The notes: a model not told the origin generated them from the sequence alone. A DNA stretch of 64,000 bases from Polynucleobacter sp. MWH-Aus1W21 (GCF_018687275.1 NZ_CP061287.1:1984001-2048000); one strand, 5' to 3'; positions 21,958 to 31,648 are shown, counted from the first letter of the stretch. Numbers and translations are program-made.

Positions 21958-22569
21958 ATGAGAATTCTTACTATCTCAGCCGGCAAAGTCATGCCTTTAT
22001 TTGGCAACCATCACCCTAACTACAAATCGGTTGCTTCGGCCATACACAAAAAAGCAGTAAGCGTTTTAGAAAATCCCGTCCCCGTTGACATTACCCCACT
22101 AGGCGTTAAAGGGGATGAACAGGCCGATTTATCAGTCCATGGCGGTATTGAAAAAGCAATCTACGTTTATCCCGCAGAACACTACGCGTTTTGGAATGGG
22201 CTACTGACTCGCGAAACAAAGCAGTCCGTTCAATTACAGCATGGTGCTATCGGCGAAAACTTCACTATTGAAGGCTTACTAGAAACCGAGGTTTTTGTCG
22301 GCGATCGAATGCGGATTGGAGAATTGGAATTTGCAGTCGTTAAGCTACGTGAACCTTGCTTTAAATTTAATGCCGCAATGCGCTATAAAGGGGCTGCCAA
22401 GGCAATGTTGCAGTCCGGCTTTAGTGGCTGGTATTTACGCGTCATCAAAACTGGGGTGCTTTCTGCTGGCGCTCAAATGGAACTCATCCCAGGGTCAAGA
22501 GAAACCTCTATTGCTCAACAAAATCAAAAACTCTTAAACAATCGCAATCAAAAAGATTTGTGGGAATAA
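21958..22569 (+). CDS. MOSC domain-containing protein
   Basis: This 203-aa protein is a stand-alone MOSC domain of the YiiM type. Hallmarks are 'GVKGDEQADLSVHGGIEKAIYVYP' divided over ~49-72, 'GAIGENFTIEGL' (~97-108), and a conserved Cys in 'KLREPCFKF' (~139-147) that may coordinate the Mo cofactor or carry sulfur. YiiM reduces N-hydroxylated compounds in other bacteria; whether this one does is inference. It ends just before a bidirectional terminator. Confidence 0.85.
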   Translation: MRILTISAGKVMPLFGNHHPNYKSVASAIHKKAVSVLENPVPVDITPLGVKGDEQADLSVHGGIEKAIYVYPAEHYAFWNGLLTRETKQSVQLQHGAIGENFTIEGLLETEVFVGDRMRIGELEFAVVKLREPCFKFNAAMRYKGAAKAMLQSGFSGWYLRVIKTGVLSAGAQMELIPGSRETSIAQQNQKLLNNRNQKDLWE

Positions 22570-22571
22570 AA

Positions 22572-22597
22572 AAACCCGACCATTTCTGATCGGGTTT
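22572..22597. terminator. Bidirectional Rho-independent terminator
   Basis: Stem AAACCCGA/TCGGGTTT, with an A run before and a T-rich run after, between the convergent MOSC gene and the MHS transporter gene. Confidence 0.85.
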
Positions 22598-22622
22598 CTT
22601 ATTTGATGCAGACTAAAGCTTC

Positions 22623-24293
22623 TTAGTCACGTGCGTAGATATCTACGTCTTTGGTTTCTTTAACAAACAGTGTACCGATTACCAATGTCATCGTAGCGAT
22701 GATGATTGGGTACCAGAGACCGTAGTAAATGTTACCGTTTTGCGCTACCAAGGCGAAGGAGATCGTTGGCAACAAGCCACCGAACCAACCGTTACCAATA
22801 TGGTATGGCAAGGACATAGAGGTGTAACGAATGCGGGTTGGGAACATCTCAACCAACATCGCAGCGATTGGACCGTAAACCATGGTTACCAAGATCACCA
22901 AATACACCAACAAGAGCAATACGGCTACGTAGTTGATGCCAGCTGGATCAGCTTTAGCTGGATAGCCAGCAGCGTTCAACGCATCACGAATTTGCTTCTT
23001 GAACTCAGCATCTTTAGCTTTCAAATCTGCTGGAGCCATACCTTTTGCTGTGTAACCAGTGATTTCTGTATCACCAATCTTCACAACAGCAGTGCTACCG
23101 GCTGGGCCAGGGATAGTTGTATAGCTTGCAGAGTTAGACGCCATCACTTGTTTTGCGATATCGCAAGAACTTGTGAACTTCGCTGTACCTGTTGGGTTGA
23201 ACTGGAATGTACATTCGTTCACGTCAGCAGTAATAGTTGCTGGTGAAGTTGCCATTGCCTTTTCCAACGCTGGGTTAGCAAAGTGGGTCAAAGCATTAAA
23301 TACTGAAACTGGTGTATTTGGGATGTAAGTAATGATTGCCAAGAGCAAGCCGCCCATGATGATCACTTTACGTCCGATCTTGTCAGACCATGCACCGAAT
23401 ACAACGAAGAACGGTGTGCCGATTACCAATGAAGCAGCAATCAACAAGTTCGCAGTCTTAGCATCTACTTTCAACACTTGTGTGAGGTAGAACAAAGCGT
23501 AGAACTGACCTGTGTACCAAACCACCGCTTGACCCGCAACCAGACCAAACAATGCCAAGATAACAATCTTCAAGTTCTTCCACTGACCGAATGACTCGGA
23601 CAAAGGAGCTTTTGACAATTTGCCTTCTTCTTTCATCTTCTTGAAAGCTGGTGACTCATTCATGGACAAACGAATCCATACAGAGATCGCCAACAATGCG
23701 ATAGAAGCGATGAAAGGAATACGCCAGCCCCAAACATCAAAGTCTGGACCAGTGAATTCACGTGTGAACAAAATCACGAGCAAGGAGAGGAACAAACCTA
23801 AAGTAGCAGTTGTTTGAATCCAAGCTGTGTATGCGCCACGACGACCGTGAGGAGCATGTTCTGCAACATACGTAGCAGCACCACCGTACTCACCGCCCAA
23901 AGCCAAACCTTGAAGCATACGCAATGCGATCAAGATAACTGGAGCAGCAACACCGATAGTTGCGTAGTTAGGCAGAATACCTACGATGAATGTTGCGCCA
24001 CCCATTAACAGGATGGTGACCAAGAACGTATATTTACGTCCGATCAAATCGCCTAAGCGACCGAACACCAACGCGCCGAATGGACGCACGATGAAACCAG
24101 CAGCAAACGCTAACAAAGCGAAAATGAAGGCAGAGCCAGCATCTAAGCCTGAGAAGAACTGCTTGGCGATAACGGCAGCCAAAGAACCGTAAAGATAAAA
24201 GTCGTACCACTCAAAAACCGTACCCAAAGATGATGCAAAAATAACTTTGCGTTCTTCAGCGGTCATTGGGGCTGCTTTAGTTGATGTTGACAT
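22623..24293 (-). CDS. MHS-family MFS transporter (metabolite:H+ symporter)
   Basis: A 556-aa major-facilitator protein of the MHS (ProP/KgtP/ShiA-like) group: 'VFEWYDFYLYGSLAAVIA' near the start (~22-39), 'FGRLGDLIGRKYT' (~77-89) and 'RMLQGLALGGEYGGA' (~124-138) are diagnostic. It likely imports an organic acid or osmolyte with protons. It is longer than usual because about 120 polar residues with two Cys are inserted between membrane helices around residues 330-450, facing the periplasm if topology is standard. Codons look highly expressed. Substrate unknown. Confidence 0.9.
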   Translation of the reverse strand: MSTSTKAAPMTAEERKVIFASSLGTVFEWYDFYLYGSLAAVIAKQFFSGLDAGSAFIFALLAFAAGFIVRPFGALVFGRLGDLIGRKYTFLVTILLMGGATFIVGILPNYATIGVAAPVILIALRMLQGLALGGEYGGAATYVAEHAPHGRRGAYTAWIQTTATLGLFLSLLVILFTREFTGPDFDVWGWRIPFIASIALLAISVWIRLSMNESPAFKKMKEEGKLSKAPLSESFGQWKNLKIVILALFGLVAGQAVVWYTGQFYALFYLTQVLKVDAKTANLLIAASLVIGTPFFVVFGAWSDKIGRKVIIMGGLLLAIITYIPNTPVSVFNALTHFANPALEKAMATSPATITADVNECTFQFNPTGTAKFTSSCDIAKQVMASNSASYTTIPGPAGSTAVVKIGDTEITGYTAKGMAPADLKAKDAEFKKQIRDALNAAGYPAKADPAGINYVAVLLLLVYLVILVTMVYGPIAAMLVEMFPTRIRYTSMSLPYHIGNGWFGGLLPTISFALVAQNGNIYYGLWYPIIIATMTLVIGTLFVKETKDVDIYARD

Positions 24294-24631
24294 CAGTAGC
24301 TCCTAACTATTTTTATTAAATAAAAAACAACGGGTCGATTATGCTTTGAAAAAATTCAAAGAAATCCACTAGTTAGGGTAATTCCTCATCAAATAGACTC
24401 GGGGTTTTCCCGAGAAATGTGGATTTGATGCAACGCATTTAGGCCATGATGCAAAAAGGGTTTAGCACTAACTTAAAGCAATACGCCCAAATGAGGTGCA
24501 TTTCTGAAAATCAGGGTGCAAACCTCTCGAATAACACTTGTTGCACTTCGCTTTAATCGATCTTGTAGTTAGTAAAAAGGCATACGCAAAAATAATGCCA
24601 TCAAATAATCAATAAACAAGGAGCAAGGCAA
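24294..24631. other. Divergent promoter region
   Basis: The 338-bp gap between the MHS transporter and the TRAP operon holds both promoters. The only clear structure is the hairpin CTCGGG-GTTTT-CCCGAG (24398-24414). No small gene was found. An AAGGAG ribosome-binding site lies at 24618-24623 ahead of dctP. Confidence 0.5.
24398..24414. promoter_or_regulatory. Hairpin in divergent promoter region
   Basis: CTCGGG-GTTTT-CCCGAG between the MHS transporter and TRAP operon. Stable in DNA or RNA form; no T run follows. It could be an operator or leader element. Function not known. Confidence 0.4.
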
Positions 24632-25717
24632 ATGAAAAGACGTGACTTTTTAGGTAAGACCGCACTTGGGGCTGCTGCAGGCGTATTGGCCGCACCAGCA
24701 ATTGCACAATCCATGCCAGAAGTGAAATGGCGCTGCGCATCTAGCTTTCCCAAAAGCTTAGACACGATTTATGGTGGTGGCGAATTTATTGCCAAACGAG
24801 TTGCAGCCTTAACTGATGGCAAGTTTCAGATCCGCATCTTTGGCGCAGGCGAAATCGTTCCGGCATTCGGCACAGTTGATGCAGTGCAGCAAGGCACAGT
24901 GGAATGCACACACACTGCTGGCTACTATTTTGTTGGCAAAAATAAAACTTTTGCTTTTGACACTACCGTTCCATTTGGCATGAACCAGCGTCAGCAAAAT
25001 GCTTGGATGTACTGGGGTGGAGGCTTAAAGCTACAGCGTGAATTCTTACGCGATTACAACATCATCTCTTTCCCGGCTGGTAATACAGGCACACAGATGG
25101 GTGGCTGGTTTAAAAAGCCAGTGAAAACCGTTGCAGACCTCAAAGGTCTCAAAATGCGTATCGCCGGCCTCGGAGGCGAAGTTATGTCCCGCTTAGGCGC
25201 AATCCCACAACAAATCGCTGGCGGTGATATTTATCCAGCCCTTGAAAAAGGTGTGATTGATGCAGCTGAGTGGGTCGGTCCATACGACGATGAAAAATTG
25301 GGCTTCTACAAAATTGCTCCTTACTACTACTACCCGGGATGGTGGGAGGCTTGCTCAATGTACTCCATGTACGTCAACATTAAGGAGTGGGAAAAGCTAC
25401 CTAAGCAATATCAAGAAGCCTTGGCCTCAGCTTGTGCTGAATGCAACATCGATATGATGGCTGAGTACGACTACAAAAACCCAATTGCCTTACAGAGTTT
25501 GATCAAGAATGGCGTCAAGTTGCAGTCTTACTCCACAGAAATTATGAAAGCCGCTTCCAATGCAGCCTTCGAAATGTATGAGGAGGAAGCTGCCAAAAAC
25601 CCATCCTTCAAGAAGATTTACGAACCTTGGAAAAAATTCCGCAACGACCAAATGTTATGGAACAAGGTTGCCGAACAAACCCTCATGAGCTTCATGCTAA
25701 CTAATCCTGTCAAATAA
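24632..25717 (+). CDS. dctP: TRAP transporter substrate-binding protein (DctP family)
   Basis: A 361-aa periplasmic receptor with a twin-arginine-like leader (KRRDFLGKTALGAAAGVLA, cleavage after AIA). DctP-family features include 'FGAGEIVPAFG' (~70-80), 'TGTQMGGWFKKPV' (~152-164), 'DLKGLKMRI' and 'GVIDAAEWVGPYDD' (~208-221). The last, with 'YYYYPGWWE', is close to the TakP-like alpha-keto-acid receptors. It hands substrate to the DctQ-DctM pair downstream. Start chosen for the AAGGAG site. The oxo-acid specificity is inference. Confidence 0.92.
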   Translation: MKRRDFLGKTALGAAAGVLAAPAIAQSMPEVKWRCASSFPKSLDTIYGGGEFIAKRVAALTDGKFQIRIFGAGEIVPAFGTVDAVQQGTVECTHTAGYYFVGKNKTFAFDTTVPFGMNQRQQNAWMYWGGGLKLQREFLRDYNIISFPAGNTGTQMGGWFKKPVKTVADLKGLKMRIAGLGGEVMSRLGAIPQQIAGGDIYPALEKGVIDAAEWVGPYDDEKLGFYKIAPYYYYPGWWEACSMYSMYVNIKEWEKLPKQYQEALASACAECNIDMMAEYDYKNPIALQSLIKNGVKLQSYSTEIMKAASNAAFEMYEEEAAKNPSFKKIYEPWKKFRNDQMLWNKVAEQTLMSFMLTNPVK

Positions 25718-25737
25718 ACTTTAAGCGAGTAACTGAA

Positions 25738-26280
25738 ATGCCAAAACAATTTTTAGTTTTTGCAAATTTCGTTGATCGCCTAAATGACCGTTTTGGTGTT
25801 TTAGCAAGTTGGATGGTTCTTATTGCCGTACTGGTCAGCACAGCAAATGCACTGATCAGGTACGGCTTTAACATCAGCTCAAACGGTTGGTTAGAAGCGC
25901 AATGGTATTTGTTTGCCGGCATGGTGATGTTTGGTGCCGCCACCACTTTTCGTATGAATGAGCACGTGCGGGTTGACGTGCTCTATGCCCTATATCCCAA
26001 CAGAGTTCGACTTTGGTTAGATTTCTGGGGTGGCATTGTTTTCTTTTTACCAATGACCATCATTATTGGTTACTACTCTTGGGAATTTTTTATTACTTCG
26101 GTAATTCAAAATGAAACCTCGAGTAATCCAGGCGGTCTTATTCGTTGGCCAGTTCGCGGTGTGATTACTTTGGGCTTTTTCTTGTTAACGCTCCAAGGTC
26201 TCTCAGAAATCATTAAGCGCTATGCAGCCTTGACTGGCATGATTCAAATCGATCCTAAATACGAAAGACCTCTCCAATGA
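25738..26280 (+). CDS. dctQ: TRAP transporter small membrane subunit (DctQ)
   Basis: A 180-aa inner-membrane protein with four predicted helices (~18-40, 52-70, 92-112, 137-160). 'WLEAQWYLFAGMVMFGAATTF' (~49-69) and 'HVRVDVLY' (~75-82) are the usual DctQ signatures. It pairs with the large subunit DctM, whose ATG overlaps its stop codon by 4 nt, for Na+-driven uptake. Confidence 0.92.
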   Translation: MPKQFLVFANFVDRLNDRFGVLASWMVLIAVLVSTANALIRYGFNISSNGWLEAQWYLFAGMVMFGAATTFRMNEHVRVDVLYALYPNRVRLWLDFWGGIVFFLPMTIIIGYYSWEFFITSVIQNETSSNPGGLIRWPVRGVITLGFFLLTLQGLSEIIKRYAALTGMIQIDPKYERPLQ

Positions 26281-27722
26281 TTAGCCAAGATTTGATGGCC
26301 CCCATCATGTTTGGGGGTCTGATTGTATTTTTATTAATTGGATATCCGGCAGCCTTTTCTTTAGGTGCTGTTGGCTTATTCTTCTCTTTCATTGGTATCG
26401 AGATGGGCATGTTTCAGCCCACCTTCTTACAAGCGCTACCAGATCGCGTGTTTGGCATCTTGTCGAACGACCTTCTACTCTCTATCCCATTCTTTACTTT
26501 CATGGGTGCCATTTTGGAGAAGTGTGGCTTGGCAGAAGACATGCTCGAAGGCTTGGGTCAGTTATTCGGCCCGATCCGTGGAGGCTTAGCTTATGCCGTG
26601 ATTATTGTTGGCGCGATCCTGGGTGCAATTACCGGCACCGTTGCGGCCTCTGTGATTGCCATGGGTTTAATTTCCTTGCCAATCATGTTGCGCTATGGAT
26701 ATAACCCTCGCGTAGCAACGGGTGTGATTGCCGCCTCCGGAACGATTACTCAACTCATCCCACCATCACTAGTCTTAATTGTATTAGCTGACCAGCTGGG
26801 TAAATCAGTTGGTGATATGTATGCAGGAGCTATCGGACCTTCGATCATCCAAGTGGTGTTGTTCTGCTTGTTCATTTTCTTCTTGTCCATTTTTAGACCG
26901 CAAGATGTACCAGCACTTCCTCCAGAAGCGCGCCCAAAAATTGACTGGAAATTGTTCAAAAAAATCCTTTGGGGCATTGTTCCTTCAATCGCCTTGATCT
27001 TCTTGGTGCTCGGAACCATCTTGATGGGTCTAGCAACGCCAACTGAAGGTGGTGCAATGGGTTCTGTTGGAGCTTTAGTTCTCGCAGCAATGAACAAGCG
27101 TCTACAAAAGCCTTTGGTCTGGGAGGCAATGACTTCAACCATGCGCATTAATGCCATGGTGATTTTCATTCTGATTGGATCCACTGTCTTTGGCTTGGCA
27201 TTCCGCGGCGTTGATGGCGACCTTTGGATTGAGCATCTGTTGTCAGGATTGCCGGGTGGCCAAATAGGCTTCTTAATTGTGGTGAACTTGTTTGTTTTCT
27301 TCTTAGCCTTCTTCTTGGACTATTTTGAAATCGCCTTCATCATCATTCCACTATTGGCTCCTGTTGCAGACAAGCTTGGCATTGATCTCATTTGGTTTGG
27401 TGTGCTTCTCGGTGCCAATATGCAGACTTCATTTATGCATCCACCATTTGGATTCGCCTTGTTCTATCTTCGTGGGGTAGCGCCAAAATCACTGAAAAGT
27501 TCCGATATTTACTACGGGGCTTTGCCATGGGTTGGTCTACAGCTGATTTTGGTTGCGATCATCATCTTCATTCCTGAGACTGTTACTTACTTCATTGACA
27601 AGCCGGCGGTTGCAATGGACGTGAATGCTGTCTCAGTCGATCCACTCGCTGGTGTCGAGCAAAATGAGATCACCATAGACTCCAGTGCTGATATCGAGCG
27701 ACAATTACGAGAGAATAAATAG
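26277..27722 (+). CDS. dctM: TRAP transporter large membrane subunit (DctM)
   Basis: A 481-aa inner-membrane transporter with about 12 to 14 hydrophobic helices. DctM signatures are 'GYPAAFSLGAVGL', 'TFMGAILEKCGLAEDML' (~74-90), 'GAITGTVAASVIAMGLISLP' (~116-135) and 'TPTEGGAMGSVGAL' (~255-268). The C-terminal ~35 residues form a polar acidic tail beyond the usual end. It is the translocating subunit for the DctP-bound substrate and is translationally coupled with dctQ. Confidence 0.93.
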   Translation: MISQDLMAPIMFGGLIVFLLIGYPAAFSLGAVGLFFSFIGIEMGMFQPTFLQALPDRVFGILSNDLLLSIPFFTFMGAILEKCGLAEDMLEGLGQLFGPIRGGLAYAVIIVGAILGAITGTVAASVIAMGLISLPIMLRYGYNPRVATGVIAASGTITQLIPPSLVLIVLADQLGKSVGDMYAGAIGPSIIQVVLFCLFIFFLSIFRPQDVPALPPEARPKIDWKLFKKILWGIVPSIALIFLVLGTILMGLATPTEGGAMGSVGALVLAAMNKRLQKPLVWEAMTSTMRINAMVIFILIGSTVFGLAFRGVDGDLWIEHLLSGLPGGQIGFLIVVNLFVFFLAFFLDYFEIAFIIIPLLAPVADKLGIDLIWFGVLLGANMQTSFMHPPFGFALFYLRGVAPKSLKSSDIYYGALPWVGLQLILVAIIIFIPETVTYFIDKPAVAMDVNAVSVDPLAGVEQNEITIDSSADIERQLRENK

Positions 27723-27762
27723 CTATTACAAATAGCAAAATAAAAAATAGAGGGGATTTACG

Positions 27763-29361
27763 ATGCAAGCAAAGTGGGGTATTCGGGGGATGGCGGTAGC
27801 ACCGCACTCCCTCGCTTCTGAATCAGCTTTAGCAGTTTTACGTGAAGGCGGTAACGCACTGGAAGCCATGGTGGCTGCGGCAGCAACCATTGCAGTGGTG
27901 TATCCACATATGAACTCTATTGGGGGTGACTCTTTCTGGGTGGTGCATTCACCCGGCAAGGCTATGGGCGGGATTGATGCCTGTGGTGCTGCTGCCGGTT
28001 TAGCAACCAAGCAATGGTATGCAGAGCGTGGCATCACCAAGGCCATTCCATTTCGGGGGCCTGTTGCAGCCAATACTGTTGCAGGAACCATCTCTGGTTG
28101 GGGTGCTGCTCACAAACTATCCAAACAAGGCTTGGGCGGCAAGATTCCTTTATCTCGTTTATTGGCTGATGCAATTCATTACGCAGAAGCAGGAGTACCC
28201 GTTACTTATAGTCAATCGAGTTTGACCGCAAAGAAACGGGAGGAGCTCAGCCCGATTCCCGGCTTCGCTAAAACTTTCTTGGTGAATGGCAAAGCACCTA
28301 CCGTTGGCAGCATCTTTAAACAAGAACGTCTTGCAAAAACTTTGCGCCAAATTGCAGAAAAGGGAACGGATGACTACTACCGTGGAGATCTTGCGCAATT
28401 ACTTGGAAAGGAATTAACCGACATTGGTAGTCCATTGCGCCTAGATGACTTACATCGTCATCATGCCAAACTCATTGATCCATTAGAACTCAAACATAGT
28501 CTAGGCAAGGTATACAACATGATTCCGCCTACCCAAGGCGTTGTCTCTTTGATGATTATTGGCATATTGGATCAGTTGAACTTAAAACGCTTCAAGGTTG
28601 ATAGTCCAGAGTACGTTCATCATTGTGTTGAGGCAACCAAGCAAGCATTTAAGATTCGCGATCAATTTGTGACAGACCCTGCGTATATGACGAAGAATGC
28701 GCAATCTTTTTTAGCACCTGCATTCCTGAAAAAACTTGCTAAAAATATTGATCCCAATAAAGCGCTGCCATGGGGTCAAGGCAAAGGTCCTGCCGATACG
28801 ATTTGGATGGGTGTCATTGATGGTGATGGCAATTGTGTTTCCTTCATTCAAAGTATTTATCACGAGTTCGGCGCAGGTATTGTTCTACCAAAGTCTGGTG
28901 TGAATTGGCAGAACCGCGGATGCAGCTTCTCGTTAGATCCTAAAACACTTAACCACCTCGAGCCATATAGAAAACCGTTCCACACACTTAATCCGGCGAT
29001 GGCTTTATTTAAAGATGGTCGCTCGATGGTTTATGGAACGATGGGGGGTGATGGTCAACCGCAAACGCAATGCGCCGTCTTTACTCGCACTGCCACTTAC
29101 GACTTAGACCCGCAAGATGCTATTAGTCGTCCACGCTGGCTGCTCGGTCGCACTTGGGGTCAAACGAGCGATAGCTTAAAACTCGAGTCTCGCTTTAGTC
29201 CTTGGGTAGCAAAAGAACTACATGCCTTAGGTCATGAGATAGAAATGCTCGATGCCTTCGATGAAACCGTCGGCCATGCTGGATGCATCATTCGCGATCC
29301 ATCAGGCACATTGCGCGGTGGATGGGATCCTCGCAGCGATGGAGCCGTTAGCGCGTTTTAG
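27763..29361 (+). CDS. Gamma-glutamyltransferase family protein
   Basis: A 532-aa Ntn-hydrolase of the GGT family. The N-terminal part reads 'GMAVAPHSLASESAL' and 'GGNALEAMVAAAATIAVVYPHM' in two parts (~28-50). The nucleophile Thr lies in 'GPADTIWMGVIDGDGN' (~343-358), where classic GGTs have DTTH, so the pocket differs. It has no signal peptide, unlike secreted GGTs, and so probably acts in the cytoplasm on an amide taken up by the TRAP system 40 bp upstream. That link is positional inference. It could instead be a cephalosporin-acylase-like or oxamate-type amidohydrolase. Confidence 0.85.
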   Translation: MQAKWGIRGMAVAPHSLASESALAVLREGGNALEAMVAAAATIAVVYPHMNSIGGDSFWVVHSPGKAMGGIDACGAAAGLATKQWYAERGITKAIPFRGPVAANTVAGTISGWGAAHKLSKQGLGGKIPLSRLLADAIHYAEAGVPVTYSQSSLTAKKREELSPIPGFAKTFLVNGKAPTVGSIFKQERLAKTLRQIAEKGTDDYYRGDLAQLLGKELTDIGSPLRLDDLHRHHAKLIDPLELKHSLGKVYNMIPPTQGVVSLMIIGILDQLNLKRFKVDSPEYVHHCVEATKQAFKIRDQFVTDPAYMTKNAQSFLAPAFLKKLAKNIDPNKALPWGQGKGPADTIWMGVIDGDGNCVSFIQSIYHEFGAGIVLPKSGVNWQNRGCSFSLDPKTLNHLEPYRKPFHTLNPAMALFKDGRSMVYGTMGGDGQPQTQCAVFTRTATYDLDPQDAISRPRWLLGRTWGQTSDSLKLESRFSPWVAKELHALGHEIEMLDAFDETVGHAGCIIRDPSGTLRGGWDPRSDGAVSAF

Positions 29362-29977
29362 TAATAAACATTTTTGGCACGCGCAGATCCCAGTGAATAG
29401 CTGCTGCGCGTAGCCCAAAAATTCCGAGCATACAAATCACAGAACCTTCAACCACATACTGTGGCAAGAAGTTCAGCACTAAAACATAAGCAACACAACC
29501 CAAGGTCACCGGAATCGCATAAAGCTCATGTGACATGATGAGTGTTTTTCTACCGGCAAGCACATCACGCAATAATCCGCCGCCGATTGCAGTCACCACC
29601 CCTAAGATGACCGGAGCTACCGGCAAACCAAAATCCATATTCCAGGCCTTATCCGCCCCTTGAATTGCAAATAGCGCTGCACCAAAGCCATCGATATAAA
29701 GCATCCAGCGGTAAATTTGCGGTTGGGTGAAAAAAGATTCTGCGAAGAATGTAATGATGCTGGCAGCTAGAGCAAGCCATACATACATTTGATTCTCTGA
29801 CCAAAAAACAGGGGATTCTAAAATGATGTCTCGAATAGTGCCGCCCCCAATCGCGGTTATTAACCCAAGCACCAAGACGCCAAAGAGATCAACGCCGCGA
29901 TCGGCAATCGCCAAAACCCCTGTCACAGCAAAGGCCATGGTTGCAATGATGCCAATCCAAAAATTAATATCTTCCAT
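29348..29977 (-). CDS. TRIC channel / UPF0126 family membrane protein
   Basis: Start set at 29977 (MEDINFWIGI), giving 209 aa; an upstream Met at 30046 adds a basic stretch with no family match. Two repeats carry the UPF0126 (YicG-like) signature: 'VLGLITAIGGGTIRDIIL' and 'ILGVVTAIGGGLLRDVLAG', each with three membrane helices plus a seventh at the end. Bacterial members are TRIC-type cation channels. The 3' end overlaps the GGT-family gene by 14 nt, convergent. Confidence 0.87.
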   Translation of the reverse strand: MEDINFWIGIIATMAFAVTGVLAIADRGVDLFGVLVLGLITAIGGGTIRDIILESPVFWSENQMYVWLALAASIITFFAESFFTQPQIYRWMLYIDGFGAALFAIQGADKAWNMDFGLPVAPVILGVVTAIGGGLLRDVLAGRKTLIMSHELYAIPVTLGCVAYVLVLNFLPQYVVEGSVICMLGIFGLRAAAIHWDLRVPKMFITKTR

Positions 29978-30067
29978 AAGAATAAGTCTAAAGCACTTTA
30001 TCTTTACTCTTACTTGAATAGCTATTCTGAATATACTGTTAGCCATGAGCTCAGATAAGGTATTGAT

Positions 30068-30748
30068 ATGACCCCAAAGCTATATAGCTTTTGGCGCAGC
30101 TCTGCTGCCTTTCGGGTACGCATCGCCCTCAACCTTAAGGGCATGAACCACGAAATTATTCCAATCCATCTCAGTAAAAATGGTGGCGAGCAGTTGGGAG
30201 AGATATTTAGCAGCAAAAATCCCAATCGCTTAGTGCCTTTATTTGAATCTGGTGAGATCAAAATTCATCAATCCTTAGCGATCATTGAATATCTAGAAGA
30301 AGCTCAACCAGAGCCTCCGCTCCTACCAAATTCAACAATAGATCGAGCTTGGGTGCGATCTATTGCAATGGATATCACCAGCGATATTCATCCAATTAAT
30401 AACGTTCGCGTACTCCGCTACCTCATCAAAAAACTCGGCATTACTAACGAAGCTAAAGATGAGTGGTACCAACACTGGGTAAAAGTTGGGCTAGAGAGTA
30501 TTGAAAAGCAATTGAGCAATGACTCTAGGGTTGGGAGGTTTGCCTACGGCGATCATCCGGGCTTAATTGATATCTGCTTAGTGCCTCAGCTATTTAATGC
30601 GCTAAGCGCAAAAGTAGATGTGGAACTCTACCCCATACTCATGAGCATTTTTCATGAGTGTATGAAGTTGCCCGCTTTTATTGATGCATCTTGGGAAAAA
30701 CAAATAGATGCCGAAGGCTCAAACCCCGTTGCTCCACCACAGAAATAA
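30068..30748 (+). CDS. maiA: Maleylacetoacetate isomerase (zeta-class GST)
   Basis: A 226-aa glutathione S-transferase fold protein. The zeta-class active-site motif 'SFWRSSAAFRVRIALNLKG' (~6-24, usual SSCSxRVR with an Ala in place of Cys) is present, then 'NRLVPLFE' and 'HQSLAIIEYLEE' in the thioredoxin-like domain and a helical C-terminal domain. It isomerises maleylacetoacetate (or maleylpyruvate) to the fumaryl form in tyrosine or gentisate breakdown. The FAH-family gene 9 kb away is not in the same operon. The missing active-site Cys is typical of some GSTs and may affect activity. Confidence 0.82.
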   Translation: MTPKLYSFWRSSAAFRVRIALNLKGMNHEIIPIHLSKNGGEQLGEIFSSKNPNRLVPLFESGEIKIHQSLAIIEYLEEAQPEPPLLPNSTIDRAWVRSIAMDITSDIHPINNVRVLRYLIKKLGITNEAKDEWYQHWVKVGLESIEKQLSNDSRVGRFAYGDHPGLIDICLVPQLFNALSAKVDVELYPILMSIFHECMKLPAFIDASWEKQIDAEGSNPVAPPQK

Positions 30749-31648
30749 TGAGAGCGTAAGCAAAGAGCTCACCGTAGTAATCAATACCACTCTAGAAATA
30801 ATGCTGCCATCAGCTTTGTAATACTGAGCCAACATAAAAGGCCCGGTGCCAGTAGGGAGTGCACTCAAAATCACAATAGCGCTTACCCATAAATCAGGCA
30901 AACCCAAAATCGGACCCGCAATAATCCAGGCAATTAAGGGTTGCAGTATTAACTTTGCCAAACTAATACCCCACGCTCTTCCTGGAGCAGCAGTACTTTT
31001 TTGGATGAGAAACAAACCAATTGAAACTAAAGCGCATGGCGTAGAAGCGGCAGCTAAAAATGAAATCACTTGAGCAACCGGATCGTACAAAGTTAATTCA
31101 CTAGAAGCCCATATCAAACCGGCGACTGGAGCTATGAGCAATGGATTAGTACATAAGGATTTAATAACGCTTAAGACAATCTCATGCGACTTCTTGTGCG
31201 ACAAGATACCAATCTCTATAAATACCGTTGCTAAAGCAAACATCACAAATACTATGAAGGTTGAAATAATGGCTGGAGCTAGGCCATCTTGACCAAGAGC
31301 AAGCGCGCACAATGGAATGCCCATGTAACCAGTATTTGAATAAGAAGCACTGAGCCCATCAAAGCTTGCGGCGGCTAAGTCTCGATGACGCATCCAGCTC
31401 ACAAGTAGCACTAAGGCAAAAACAATTAAGCAACTCAGGAAAAATGCAGCGATAAAGCCAGGCTGCCACAGTGTTTGCCATCCGCTATTGGCGGCAAAGT
31501 TAAATAGTTGAGCAGGCAAAGCCAGCCAAACAACAAACCGGTTTAACTCAGTAGAGGCATTGATGCCCAACTTACCAGCGCGCCCACCAACATACCCAAT
31601 CAGTATGAGTAAGAAAACAGGTAGAACTACATTAAATACGTAGAGCAA
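30719..31648 (-). CDS. AEC family permease
   Basis: A 309-aa inner-membrane protein with ten predicted helices and the auxin efflux carrier pattern: 'FVVWLALPAQLFNFAA' near the N terminus (~38-53), 'SNTGYMGIPLCALALG' (~104-119) and 'LSALPTGTGPFMLAQYY' (~269-285). Bacterial AEC proteins move dicarboxylates such as malate or malonate, or amino acids. It converges with maiA, overlapping by 30 nt. Substrate not predictable. Confidence 0.87.
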   Translation of the reverse strand: MLYVFNVVLPVFLLILIGYVGGRAGKLGINASTELNRFVVWLALPAQLFNFAANSGWQTLWQPGFIAAFFLSCLIVFALVLLVSWMRHRDLAAASFDGLSASYSNTGYMGIPLCALALGQDGLAPAIISTFIVFVMFALATVFIEIGILSHKKSHEIVLSVIKSLCTNPLLIAPVAGLIWASSELTLYDPVAQVISFLAAASTPCALVSIGLFLIQKSTAAPGRAWGISLAKLILQPLIAWIIAGPILGLPDLWVSAIVILSALPTGTGPFMLAQYYKADGSIISRVVLITTVSSLLTLSLFLWWSNGV

